38,778 nt of DNA from Planctomycetota bacterium (lineage in GTDB: Bacteria > Planctomycetota > Phycisphaerae > UBA1845), in contig JAKQDH010000031.1 in assembly GCA_029558835.1 (NCBI GenBank), positions 1 to 38,778 of the forward strand, written 5' to 3'. The position numbers and the translations under genes were made by a program. Each line of letters opens with the position of its first letter. Position 1 is the stretch's first letter. Below the pieces are notes generated by a model, which had not been told where the DNA came from, did not search any database, and was given only the letters and a program-made list of their open reading frames with translations. Positions 7,277 to 16,352 of this stretch are shown piece by piece.

Positions 7277-10200
7277 GTGCTGACGCTGACGGACGAACAA
7301 CGACGGGCGGTGGAAACGGTGGACCGGAGCGTCCTCGTTTCGGCGGCGGCCGGGTCGGGAAAGACGGCCGTGCTCGCCCAACGCTGCGTCTACCTCGTCT
7401 GCGACGCTCCGCTTCCCAGCCGCTGTAACGTGGACGACCTGCTGGTGCTGACGTTCACCGAGGCGGCGGCCGCGGAAATGCGCGCGCGGGTCATCCACGA
7501 GTTGCGCGCCCGGGCGGCCGAGCATCCCCGGGACCGGCGCCTGGCGGAGCAGGTCGCGTACGCGGACGCGGCCCACATCTCCACAGTGCACGCGTTCTGC
7601 CTCTGGATCCTGAGGAGGTGGTTCACGGAGGCGGGGCTGGACCCGACCTCGGCGGTCATGGATGAGGATGAGGCGCGTCTGTTGGAAAACGAGGTGCTGG
7701 AGGAACTCTTCACACGGCGTTATGCCGTGGGCGCAGCGAGCCCGCCCGCCGACGCGTCGGCACCCACCGGTGAGGGTGTGACCGCGACAGCGGCCCTCAG
7801 CGAATCTCCCACCGGGGCACCGGCGGGCGCGGAGACCGACGCCACGGAGCCGAGTGGTTCCTTCCTGCGTCTCGTCGAACACTACGGGCTGGGCAATGAT
7901 GCCTCGCTGCGCGGCATCGTGCTGAAGCTGGCGCGGTTTCTTACGTCGCTGCCCGATCCCGAAGCCTGGCTGCGCGAGGCAACGGAATCGCTTACCCACC
8001 GACCCGAGACGGTCGTGCTTGACCTGCTGAGTGGTCTGCGCGTGGAAGTGGCGTGGCAGGACGAACGGGCCCGCACCCTGGCGGAGGCCTTGGCGGCTGG
8101 GCACCCGGCCGGGCATACCCACGCGGGCCCCATTCGGGATTGGGCCGAGACGTTGCACCGTTGGCGGGAACATTGGCCCCAGGCAGCGCCCGCCGCGACG
8201 ACGGATCGGGCTGCCGCCCGGGCGTTTCTTGCGGCCCACGATCCCGTTCTCACCGAGATCCGCGAGCATCAACTCCCCACGGTTCGCGCAGCGCGGCTGT
8301 CCGCGGATGCCGACCACACGGAACAGGCCGCCCGCGAGCAGGCCAAGGAAACCTGGCAGACGACGCGGGTGCTGTTCCAGGACCGTCTGCGCCAGCGCTA
8401 CGCGCTCTTCACCACGGCGGAATGGCTGCAAGGCCTGGAGCGGATCGCGCCGTACGCCGCCGGGGTGGTGGAACTGGTGCGGGCGTCTCGAGCGGCCTAT
8501 GCCCAGGAGAAGCGGCGGTTGGACGTCTTGGATTTCGCCGACCTCGAGCGGCTGGCCTATGACCTGTTGACCGACGACGGCCGGTCACGGCGCCCTTCCC
8601 CGATTGCCCGGCAGTTGCAGCAGCGGTTCGCGCACGTGCTCGTCGACGAGTTCCAGGACATCAACCCGATCCAGGAGGCGATCATCGGGCTCGTCAGCCG
8701 TGAGGAGAGTCCACGGCAATCGGCCAACCTTTTCGTCGTTGGTGACGTGAAGCAGTGCATCTACCGGTTCCGACTCGCTGAACCGGCGATTTTCCTCGAT
8801 CGGCTGGCACGCTTTCGGCAGGCCGGGCAGGGTCGCAAGCGCCGGCGCCAAGGCAGCGGCGCCACCAGCGCGGGTGCCCTCTCCCCCGGCGCGAGTGATG
8901 ACGCGCGCGGGACGGCGCTGTTTCTGCGGGCGAACTTCCGCAGCCGGCCTGAGATCATCGACGCAGTCAACCTCGTTTTCGGGCAGTTGATGCGGCCGGA
9001 ACTGGGGCCCCTGGTCTACGACGATGATGCCCGCCTGCGCGCCGCCCGCGTGCCGGACGAGGCGGCCGCGCCCGCGCCCGTCGAGCTCCATATCCTGTCT
9101 GATACGCTCTCCGCAGCCGCAGACGCGGAGCCGGAGGTGGAGGCGTCTGCCCCGGCGGAAGCAGACTCGGCTGAGCGCCGCGGCAACACCTGGAACGACC
9201 CTGCCCAGTGGGAACGCATCGAGCGCGAGGCGTATCTGATCGGACAGCGGCTTCTCGCACTGCGTGCCGAAGCGGCGGCCGCGTCGCCGGCACACCCCCT
9301 GGCGTGGCGGGATTGCGTCGTTCTGCTGCGCGCCGCGCGCCCGACGGCGGAGTACGTCACCGAGATGCTCACGGCGATGGGCATCCCCGCGTACAGCGCG
9401 GCCGGCGGAGCCCTCTTGCAGGCCCGTGAGGTGCGCGACGTGCTCGCCCTGCTGCGGGTGCTGGACAACATGCAGCAGGACATCCCGCTGGCGGCCGTGC
9501 TGCGCCAGGGGTTGTTGCGGGAATCGTTGTCGGAGGACGAACTCGTCGCGATCCGCTGTCTCGACCGTGACGTTCCCTTCCACGGGGCCGTGCGCCGCTA
9601 CGCGGAGAACGGCGAAGATGCAGACCTGCGGACGAAGTTGCGGCAGATGCTCGGGCGTGTGGAGCGCTACCGTACCGCGGTGCGCCGGGAACCGTTGGCG
9701 CAGGTGCTCGCCCGGCTGTATGAAGAGAGCGGGTACTTCGCGCGGGTGGGCGGGCAGGTGCAGGGCCCGCTGCGTCAGGCGAACCTGTTGCTGCTCCAGG
9801 AGCGGGCCCGGCAGTTCGGCAGCTTCCGTCGCCAGGGACTGCACAGGTTTCTGCGCTTCCTGGAGTCGCTGGAAGACGAAGACGCGGGACCTGCCCGGGC
9901 CGCGCCGGCCGGGGAAAGCGGCGACGTCGTTCGCATTATGAGCATTCACCAGAGCAAGGGCCTGGAGTTCCCCGTTGTCTTCGTCGCCGGCTTGGGCCGC
10001 AGGTTCAACCTCGGCGACCGCTCCGGACGGATCATCTTCGAACGCCAGGCCCGGCTCGGACTGCGCGTGGTCGATCCCGAACGGATGATCGAGTACCCCT
10101 CGGCCGCCCACCTGCGGGCGGTTCTGGAGATCGAGCGCACCACCCGCGAGGAGGAACTGCGAATTCTGTACGTGGCGATGACTCGGGCGCGCGACCGCCT

Positions 10201-11374
10201 GATCCTGGTCGGCACGGACAACACGGGACCCTGGGACGCGCCGCCCGCAGCACCGGACCAAACGGCACCGGCCACACTGTTCGAGGTGGCCACCGCCAAC
10301 CGGGCCGTGGACTGGCTTCGACCGGCGCTACGGAGAGCCTCCACCGACCTCGTGCACTACAAGGGTTCGCCCCGCCGGGCGCCCCGACCGGCCCTCGAGG
10401 TGCACGTGCACTCCGCCGACGAGATCCGGCAGTGGCAGGTGCAGCCCCCTCGCGACGAAGAGCAACAACACGTGCACCGCACGCTCGGAGCTGGCGAGGC
10501 CTTGCCGTCCTTCGAGCCGCTGGCAAGCGAGGACGAGGAAGTGGAGGCCGTGCTGGAACGTGTCGAGTACTTGTACCCCCACCTGGCGGCCGCTTCGGTC
10601 CGGGCGGTCTGGGCGGCCAGTGAGTTCAAGGGAACGCACGACCATACGCGCGAGCCGGCGGAACCGGTCCCCCCTGTCCCGCGCGCCAGGGAGGCCGGCA
10701 TTCCCGTGGGTGAGTGCAGCCTTGGGCCGCTGGAGACGTTCGCGGCAGAGCCGCGGGCGCCAGCCCGCGGACACCCCGGACTGGGCAGGCCGACGCCCGG
10801 TTCCTCGTCAACCGAGCCTGCGCGTGGGCAGAGTGGGGCGGCAGCTCTCCGCGGCCTTGCCACCCACCGGGTGCTCCAACACCTGGATTTCACGCGGGCA
10901 ACCGACGCCGCGGGCGTGGCATCGGAATTGCATCGTTTGGCGGAGACGGGGCTATTGTCGGCCCACGAGCGCTCGGCCGTGGACGAAGAAGGCATCGCCT
11001 GGTTCGTCACCACGCCGCTGGCGGAGCGCATCCGCCGGTCCGGTTCCGCCTACCGGCGCGAGTTCAAGTACGTGGCCGCGGAGGCGTGCGAGGCGGTCGA
11101 TCCGACGGCCGGACCGCTGCCCGACGACCGCGTGCTCGTCCGCGGGATCGTGGACGGCGTGCTCGCGGGTGAGGACGCCCTGGAGGTGGTTGATTTCAAA
11201 ACGGACGTGGTGGACGCGCGGGGCGTTCCGCGGCATGCCGCGCTGTATCGCGGTCAGGTGGAGTTCTACGCCCGCGCGCTGCAGCGCTTGTGGCAGATGC
11301 CGGTTGGCCACGTGTGGCTGGTGTTCCTGCACGCCCGCGCGATAGTGGACGTGGAGGACCTCCGGTACGATTGA
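7277..11374 (+). CDS. addA: AddA-type double-strand-break repair helicase-nuclease
   Basis: A 1365-residue UvrD/RecB-superfamily helicase with a C-terminal nuclease. It is expected to work with AddB in DNA-end resection for recombination; no addB is in the window. Motifs in order: Q-motif region TDEQRRAVE, Walker A AAGSGKT at 24-30, TVHAFC (motif Ia), VDEFQDINPIQ at about 460 (motif II), ANFRSRPEI, SIHQSKGLEFPVVFVAGLG (motif V region) and VAMTRARDRL (motif VI). The C-terminal RecB-type nuclease shows GIVDGVL, EVVDFKTD at about 1305 and YRGQVEFYARAL. The GTG start has CGGAG 11 bases upstream. Proline- and alanine-rich inserts at about 155-195 and about 1140-1190 interrupt the usual core; the second contains a perfect DNA palindrome (10751-10770). 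Length fits AddA, and the family assignment is firm. Confidence 0.93.
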   Translation: MLTLTDEQRRAVETVDRSVLVSAAAGSGKTAVLAQRCVYLVCDAPLPSRCNVDDLLVLTFTEAAAAEMRARVIHELRARAAEHPRDRRLAEQVAYADAAHISTVHAFCLWILRRWFTEAGLDPTSAVMDEDEARLLENEVLEELFTRRYAVGAASPPADASAPTGEGVTATAALSESPTGAPAGAETDATEPSGSFLRLVEHYGLGNDASLRGIVLKLARFLTSLPDPEAWLREATESLTHRPETVVLDLLSGLRVEVAWQDERARTLAEALAAGHPAGHTHAGPIRDWAETLHRWREHWPQAAPAATTDRAAARAFLAAHDPVLTEIREHQLPTVRAARLSADADHTEQAAREQAKETWQTTRVLFQDRLRQRYALFTTAEWLQGLERIAPYAAGVVELVRASRAAYAQEKRRLDVLDFADLERLAYDLLTDDGRSRRPSPIARQLQQRFAHVLVDEFQDINPIQEAIIGLVSREESPRQSANLFVVGDVKQCIYRFRLAEPAIFLDRLARFRQAGQGRKRRRQGSGATSAGALSPGASDDARGTALFLRANFRSRPEIIDAVNLVFGQLMRPELGPLVYDDDARLRAARVPDEAAAPAPVELHILSDTLSAAADAEPEVEASAPAEADSAERRGNTWNDPAQWERIEREAYLIGQRLLALRAEAAAASPAHPLAWRDCVVLLRAARPTAEYVTEMLTAMGIPAYSAAGGALLQAREVRDVLALLRVLDNMQQDIPLAAVLRQGLLRESLSEDELVAIRCLDRDVPFHGAVRRYAENGEDADLRTKLRQMLGRVERYRTAVRREPLAQVLARLYEESGYFARVGGQVQGPLRQANLLLLQERARQFGSFRRQGLHRFLRFLESLEDEDAGPARAAPAGESGDVVRIMSIHQSKGLEFPVVFVAGLGRRFNLGDRSGRIIFERQARLGLRVVDPERMIEYPSAAHLRAVLEIERTTREEELRILYVAMTRARDRLILVGTDNTGPWDAPPAAPDQTAPATLFEVATANRAVDWLRPALRRASTDLVHYKGSPRRAPRPALEVHVHSADEIRQWQVQPPRDEEQQHVHRTLGAGEALPSFEPLASEDEEVEAVLERVEYLYPHLAAASVRAVWAASEFKGTHDHTREPAEPVPPVPRAREAGIPVGECSLGPLETFAAEPRAPARGHPGLGRPTPGSSSTEPARGQSGAAALRGLATHRVLQHLDFTRATDAAGVASELHRLAETGLLSAHERSAVDEEGIAWFVTTPLAERIRRSGSAYRREFKYVAAEACEAVDPTAGPLPDDRVLVRGIVDGVLAGEDALEVVDFKTDVVDARGVPRHAALYRGQVEFYARALQRLWQMPVGHVWLVFLHARAIVDVEDLRYD
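10751..10770. repeat. In-gene palindrome in the addA linker
   Basis: CCGCGGGC, a GCCA loop, then GCCCGCGG. It encodes part of the low-complexity segment PRAPARG between the helicase and nuclease domains, and resembles the CGGGCttacGCCCG palindrome upstream of the gene. It may be a repeat tolerated in a linker. Confidence 0.6.
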
Positions 11375-11420
11375 TGCCCGGAAGCTGACCGAACTGGCGG
11401 GCGGCGTACCCCAGTTAGGT

Positions 11421-11530
11421 GCGGGTGGCATGCCCAAGCTCGCCGCAGGCGAGCGCCGGCATGCCGGGCAAATGCGGACGGCATGGCGGCGCCGGACTTC
11501 GTCCGGCTTGACCATGCCACCCGGCCCGCC
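11421..11530. repeat. GGGTGGCATG palindromic element, copy 1
   Basis: About 110 bp with terminal inverted repeats: GCGGGTGGCATGCCCAAGC on the left, and GCTTGACCATGCCACCCGG on the right. Two smaller hairpins lie inside (GCTCGCCgcaGGCGAGC and GCCGGACttcGTCCGGC). It lies between addA and putA. Confidence 0.8.
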
Positions 11531-11614
11531 CACCCGGTGTGCCCAGGCCACGCCGCGCGGAACCAGCGGGGACTTCCCAGGCCGGCGTCAGAACGTACGT
11601 CCGACGGAAACACG

Positions 11615-14600
11615 ATGAACGCTACGCAACAACTCGAGCAGCGGGTACGCGAGATCGGCCACGAGATCTTCGAGCGCGCGGCCGCCGCCATGCCGGCGCC
11701 CTGGCGCAAGGATTGGTGGCTGGAGGCGATGACGCGCTTCGTCGAACGCGACGACGTGCTCAAGACCCGGTCGTTCCAGTTCGTGGAGTGCCTGCCGGCG
11801 TTGAAGGACGACGCCGCGCTGATTCGCCACCTGCATGAGTATCTGGGCTCGGAGCAATTGCCGTTGCCTGGGCTGTTCCGCCGGGCGGTGCGCAATCCGA
11901 ACCCGCGTTCGCTGGCCAATTCGTTCATCGCCCAGTTCGCCCGTTTCGGCGCCGCCCAGATGGCCGGCCGCTACATCGCCGCCCACGACCGTAAGTCAAC
12001 CCTGGCCACCATCGAGCGTCTGCGGCGACACGGCATGACCTTCACGCTGGACGTGCTGGGTGAGTCAACGACCAGCCACGCCCAGGCGGAGCGCTACTTG
12101 CAGGCCTACCTGGACCTCATCGACGCGGTGGCACCGGCGCTGCCCGCGCTGGCCCCGGTGCCCATCCTGAACGAGGACACCCACGGGTCCATGCCGCGGC
12201 TGAACCTGTCGGTCAAACTCACCAGCCTCGACCCGTACTTCGACCCCCTGGCGGCCGAGCGGACGATCCGCGTGGTATCCGACCGGCTGCGCGTGCTGTT
12301 GCGTCGTGCCCGGCAGGCCGGGGCGTTCGTCAACGTCGACCTCGAATCGACGCGCGTGCGCAGCCTGACGTTCGAGTTGTTCAAACGCCTGCTGCTGGAG
12401 GATGAATTCCGCGACTGGGAGGACATCGGCATTGTCGTGCAGGCTTACCTGCGCGACGGCGAGCAGGACCTGGCAGGCCTGCTCGAATGGGGCAAGCAGC
12501 GCGGTGCGCGCTTCGCCATTCGTCTCGTCAAAGGTGCCTACTGGGACGCGGAGACGGCCGCGGCCGTCCGCAATTACAAGACCCCGCCCGTCTGGACGCG
12601 CAAGTGGGAGTCCGACGCCTGCTACGAACGCATGACGCGCGTCATGCTCGAGCATACACACCTGCTGCGCCCGGCTTTCGCCAGCCACAACGTCCGCTCG
12701 CTGGCGAACGTGCTGGGGACGGCCGAGGCCCTCGGCCTGACCCCGCGCGACTACGAAGTGCAGATGCTCTACGGCATGGGCGACCCGCTGAAGGCGGCCA
12801 TGGCGCAGATGGGACGATGCGTGCGCATCTACCTGCCCTACGGGGACCCCATTGCCGGCATGGGCTACATGATCCGCCGCCTGCTGGAGAATACCTCCAA
12901 CGACAGCTTCCTGAAGCAGGGTTTCCGCGACCGAGCGAGCCACGCCCGCCTGCTGACCGATCCCGCCGTGGCCCAGCCGCCCAGCGGCCCGCTGCCCAAG
13001 CGCTACTACGTCAACACCGATCCGGAGGAACCGATGCTTCCGTTCACCAACGCCTCGCTGACCAGTTTCGCCGTCGAGGAAAACCGCAGGAAGATGCAGG
13101 ACGCGCTGGCGCACGTCCACGCGGAGGCCGGTCGGGAGTATCCGCTGGTCATCGCCGGCGAGCCAGTCCGTACCCAGCAGTGGTTCGACTCGGTCAACCC
13201 GGCCCGCCCCGACGAGGTGGTCGGTCGCATCGCCCGGGCGACGCGGGCCGACGCGGATGCCGCGATCGCGGCCGCCCAGCGCGCCTTCGCCCGCTGGCGC
13301 CTGGCGTCGGCCAAGGAGCGCTCGCACCTGTTGAAGCGCGTGGCCGACCGCATGGAGGAGCGGCGCTTCGAGCTGGCGGCCACCATGATCCTGGAGGTCG
13401 GCAAGCCCTGGCGCGAGGCCGACGCCGACATCACCGAGGCCGTCGATCACTGGCGCTTCTACGCCGAACAGATCGTCCAGTTCGAGGCCCGGCCGCGGCG
13501 GCGCAACGTCCCCGGCGAGACCAACGTGCTGCTGTACAGCCCCAAGGGCGTATGCGTGGTGATCTCCCCGTGGAGTTTCCCGCTGGCCCTGCTGTGCGGG
13601 ATGACCAGTGCGGCCTTGGCCGCGGGCAACACCGTCATCATGAAGCCGGCCAGTCCGGCCTCCGTGCTCGGGGCGAAGTTGATGCAGGTCTTCCAGGAGG
13701 CGGGCTTGCCGGCGGGCGTGGTCTCCTACCTGCCCTGCGACGGGGCGACGGTCGGGCCGTACCTGGTGGAACACGCGGGCGTTAACGTCGTTGCCTACAC
13801 CGGCTCGTCCGACGTGGGCACCAAGGTTATCCAGTCCGGAGCCCGAGTGGCCCCTGGGCAGGGGTATATCAAGAAGATGATCGTCGAGATGGGCGGCAAG
13901 AACGCCATCATCGTCGATGACGACGCCGACGTGGACGGGGCGGTGCATGGGGTAATGGAGTCCGCGTTCGCGTACTCCGGACAGAAGTGCAGCGCGTGCA
14001 GCCGGGTAGTGCTGCTGCCGGGCGTCGAGACGGTGTTTCTCAGCCGGCTGGTGGAGGCCGTGGAGAGCCTGCCGCTCGGTCCGGCCGAGGACCCCGCCAC
14101 CGTCATCGGCCCGATCATCGACCAGAAACACCGGCAGAAGGTGCTTGAGTACATCGAGATCGGTCGGCGCGAGGCGAAAGTGCTCGTCGAGGGCAACCTG
14201 CCGCGCGACCCGGCGGGCGGGTTCTACGTCGCGCCGATCATCTTCGATCAGGTCCCGTTGCGGGCGCGGATCGCCCAGGAGGAGATCTTCGGCCCGATCC
14301 TGTCGATCGTACGGGCCAAGGACTTCGACGAGGCACTCGCAATCGCCAACGGCACACGCTACGCGTTGACCGGCGGCCTGTACTCGCGCAGTCCCGACCG
14401 CATCGCCCGGGCCCAGCGCGAATTCGCCGTCGGCAACCTTTACATCAACCGCAAGATCACGGGTTCCCAAGTGGACGTGCAGCCCTTCGGCGGGTTCAAG
14501 CTCAGCGGCACGGGCGTCAAGGCCGGCTCGCCCGACTACATCCTGCACTTCATGGACGCCCGCTGCATCACGGAGAACACCCTGCGCAGCGGCCTCGTCC

Positions 14601-14635
14601 CGCAGGAAGAGGCACAGGCAGCCGCAACGCACTGA
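11615..14635 (+). CDS. putA: Bifunctional proline dehydrogenase / L-glutamate gamma-semialdehyde dehydrogenase
   Basis: A 1006-residue two-domain enzyme that oxidises proline to glutamate: an FAD-dependent PRODH followed by an NAD-dependent aldehyde dehydrogenase. PRODH barrel signatures are RLVKGAYWDAE at 303-313, YGMGD, and RRLLENTSNDSFLK from 421. In the dehydrogenase half, IVEMGGKNA places the general base at Glu758 and GQKCSACSR the nucleophile at Cys792. There is no N-terminal ribbon-helix-helix DNA-binding domain and no C-terminal extra ALDH-like domain, so it matches the minimal form of PutA and should not self-regulate by DNA binding. The start at 11615 is where family similarity begins (MNATQQLEQRV); the open frame upstream to 11483 runs through the palindromic repeat and is unlikely to be translated. 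A channel between the sites is known for the family and not visible here. Confidence 0.93.
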   Translation: MNATQQLEQRVREIGHEIFERAAAAMPAPWRKDWWLEAMTRFVERDDVLKTRSFQFVECLPALKDDAALIRHLHEYLGSEQLPLPGLFRRAVRNPNPRSLANSFIAQFARFGAAQMAGRYIAAHDRKSTLATIERLRRHGMTFTLDVLGESTTSHAQAERYLQAYLDLIDAVAPALPALAPVPILNEDTHGSMPRLNLSVKLTSLDPYFDPLAAERTIRVVSDRLRVLLRRARQAGAFVNVDLESTRVRSLTFELFKRLLLEDEFRDWEDIGIVVQAYLRDGEQDLAGLLEWGKQRGARFAIRLVKGAYWDAETAAAVRNYKTPPVWTRKWESDACYERMTRVMLEHTHLLRPAFASHNVRSLANVLGTAEALGLTPRDYEVQMLYGMGDPLKAAMAQMGRCVRIYLPYGDPIAGMGYMIRRLLENTSNDSFLKQGFRDRASHARLLTDPAVAQPPSGPLPKRYYVNTDPEEPMLPFTNASLTSFAVEENRRKMQDALAHVHAEAGREYPLVIAGEPVRTQQWFDSVNPARPDEVVGRIARATRADADAAIAAAQRAFARWRLASAKERSHLLKRVADRMEERRFELAATMILEVGKPWREADADITEAVDHWRFYAEQIVQFEARPRRRNVPGETNVLLYSPKGVCVVISPWSFPLALLCGMTSAALAAGNTVIMKPASPASVLGAKLMQVFQEAGLPAGVVSYLPCDGATVGPYLVEHAGVNVVAYTGSSDVGTKVIQSGARVAPGQGYIKKMIVEMGGKNAIIVDDDADVDGAVHGVMESAFAYSGQKCSACSRVVLLPGVETVFLSRLVEAVESLPLGPAEDPATVIGPIIDQKHRQKVLEYIEIGRREAKVLVEGNLPRDPAGGFYVAPIIFDQVPLRARIAQEEIFGPILSIVRAKDFDEALAIANGTRYALTGGLYSRSPDRIARAQREFAVGNLYINRKITGSQVDVQPFGGFKLSGTGVKAGSPDYILHFMDARCITENTLRSGLVPQEEAQAAATH

Positions 14636-14668
14636 AACGAGTGTAGTCCGGTCCCCGGGGCCTGGGTA

Positions 14669-14804
14669 CGTCTTTAGCGTGGGTGCCATGCCCTCACCCG
14701 CCGCAGGCGGGGGTGGGCAGGTGCTGCGGCAGCCGGAGGCATGCTTACCCGCGACCGCCGTCGCGGGAAAGCATGGCACCCACAACGCCAAAGACGCTAA
14801 ACAC
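14669..14804. repeat. GTGGGTGCCATGC palindromic element
   Basis: Long imperfect inverted repeat: CGTCTTTAGCGTGGGTGCCATGC at the left end pairs with GCATGGCACCCAC..CAAAGACG at the right. The interior contains CACCCGCCgcaGGCGGGGGTG and further GC hairpins. The end motif TTTAGCGTGGGT recurs in the composite elements at 24781-24895 and 31893-32010. Confidence 0.8.
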
Positions 14805-14917
14805 ATACGGGCCTGAAAGGCCCTGGGAACGATCGTCCACCCCCCGGGGCGGAGGAAGACGCTTACTCGGGGTGGCAGAAGACGTTCGCTCTTCGCCCGG
14901 AGGGCGAGCGGTGGTTG

Positions 14918-14958
14918 CCAGGGACTTCGAGTCCCTGGAAGGCAGCCCGCTCTTTTTT
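14918..14958 (+). terminator. putA: Possible terminator after putA
   Basis: A perfect 9-bp stem (CCAGGGACT/AGTCCCTGG, TCG loop) at 14918-14938, then six T's at 14953-14958. The 14-base gap between stem and T-run is longer than in a standard intrinsic terminator, so this is tentative. Confidence 0.4.
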
Positions 14959-14961
14959 CCT

Positions 14962-15867
14962 TTACTGTGCCCCCTCCTCGAGCTCGAACAGCGATACCGT
15001 GATCTCGGGGAAGTTGCCGATCTTGACCGTAACCTCGCCCGTTGTCGGTGAGTTCTCGTTAAACGTGATGATCAGCGGGCGGATATCCGCGCCCTCGAGG
15101 TCCACCACGCCGCTGTAGGGAATGAGCGACTCGTACTGCTCGACGGACATCAGGACGTCGGTCATCTGGACCGCCCACTCGGAATCGTCCTGCGCCACGG
15201 TTCCCCCGAAGCCGGCCACGCCGGTCACGTCACAGCAGCCGTCCAGCACGGGCACGTAGTTGACCGTGCCGGTGCCGGTCGTGGTGACGCCCCCCGTCGC
15301 GGATTGGTACGTCAGGTCCCAGTCGCCCGCCAGCGCTACCTCGGTCAGAGACAGCGTGAACTCCACGGCCAGCGTGCCGTCGAGGCCCTCATCGTTGCAC
15401 TGAAGCTGGTTGAACTCCAGTTCGATGGCCTGCTCGGTCAGGCTGAGGGCCATTTTCCCCGAGGCGCTGCCGGAACAGGTGAGCACGGGTTCCTCATCCA
15501 CGCTGAGTACCACGCACGGGTCCGACCCGAAGTCCACCGTCACGTCGAGCGAGATGTTGGTCAGATCGCCGAGCGAAACGGTGTCCAGAGAGACGGTCGG
15601 GCAAGCTCCCAGCGCCGCGTCGAGGCCGGACTCGTCCCAGCGCACGCGCGCAGCCTGCGCGGCTCCCGGCACTCCACCGGCGGGAACCCGGGCGACCTCC
15701 GCGGCCAGCCCGAACGCCCCCGGCGCCCGGACGCCCGCGACCACTGCCTGCCGCTCGCGGTCGGTCAACTCCGGGTTGCCGTTTCCACCGCAACCTGCGC
15801 AAAGCAGACCGACCCCGCTCACCAAGCCCCACCAACCCCTCATCCGCGCCGAGAAACCAGCCGTCAT
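14962..15867 (-). CDS. Hypothetical lipoprotein
   Basis: A 301-residue protein I do not recognise. From the ATG at 15867 it has arginines, a hydrophobic stretch and the lipobox LCAGC (Cys26), so it should be lipid-anchored. The mature part opens with a helical segment (ELTDRERQAVVAGVRAPGAFGLAAEV) and then becomes beta-rich: alternating T/V/S segments such as VSLDTVSLGDLTNISLDVTVDF and VEFTLSLTEVALAGDWDLTY, with several cysteines. The start was chosen for a CAGGGG about 9 bases upstream; a frame extension to 15966 runs into the palindromic repeat. It is convergent with putA. Function unknown. Confidence 0.7.
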   Translation of the reverse strand: MTAGFSARMRGWWGLVSGVGLLCAGCGGNGNPELTDRERQAVVAGVRAPGAFGLAAEVARVPAGGVPGAAQAARVRWDESGLDAALGACPTVSLDTVSLGDLTNISLDVTVDFGSDPCVVLSVDEEPVLTCSGSASGKMALSLTEQAIELEFNQLQCNDEGLDGTLAVEFTLSLTEVALAGDWDLTYQSATGGVTTTGTGTVNYVPVLDGCCDVTGVAGFGGTVAQDDSEWAVQMTDVLMSVEQYESLIPYSGVVDLEGADIRPLIITFNENSPTTGEVTVKIGNFPEITVSLFELEEGAQ

Positions 15868-16352
15868 GTTGAGCATCCCCTGCAACAGGAACCAACCCAA
15901 TAGCCCCACCCAATGGCGAAACTGGGTGACCGAGCTGGGTGGCATGGCCAAGCGCAGCGCCGCCATGCGTTCGCTTGGGCGAGGGGCCGGTCTTCACGAC
16001 GGCATGCCGGCGCCCGCTTGCGGCGGGCTTGGGCATGCCACCCAGCCCACGTCATCAGTATCGGCATGGCGGGCTTCTTGGGGTCACCGTTTCGGCTGGT
16101 ACCGACCTTGCGGACGCGTGGCCATTGCCGCAGACTGCGGACACTCTGACTCGGGCACCCCGGCCGGCGCGCTGTCGGCAAGGGTGGGCAAGCAGCCAGG
16201 CGGGTGAGCGTGGCCGCCCGCGACCGACAACCAAACCCCGGTCGGGAGGTCTCGGGCAGGCCGGCGCTCCCCTCGGGAACCTGAGCCGACTCGTCGTTTC
16301 CCTGGGGGGCACCCGTATGCCTTAGCCGGTTGGCCGCCACGCGGGAGCGGTG
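15868..16352. other. 485-bp intergenic region with a palindromic element
   Basis: The palindrome at 15934-16047 is the only structure I can support. The rest (16048-16352) is GC-rich with no recognisable gene and no clear promoter. Confidence 0.55.
15934..16047. repeat. GGGTGGCATG palindromic element, copy 2
   Basis: About 114 bp. The left end GCTGGGTGGCATGGCCAAGC pairs with GGCTTGGGCATGCCACCCAGC at the right. The first 32 bases from GGGTGGCATGG match the start of the copy at 34336 with two differences. Confidence 0.8.

Larger units (their letters stand above)
14636..14961. other. 326-bp gap between convergent putA and lipoprotein gene
   Basis: No gene seen. It holds a palindromic element (14669-14804) and a hairpin followed by a T-run (14918-14958). 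Confidence 0.6.

Noticed and set aside
12065..14806. A 913-codon open frame on the minus strand opposite putA
   Set aside because: It is an antisense frame in GC-rich coding DNA; its sequence is rich in Arg, His, Gly and Val with no motif, and putA on the plus strand is clear.
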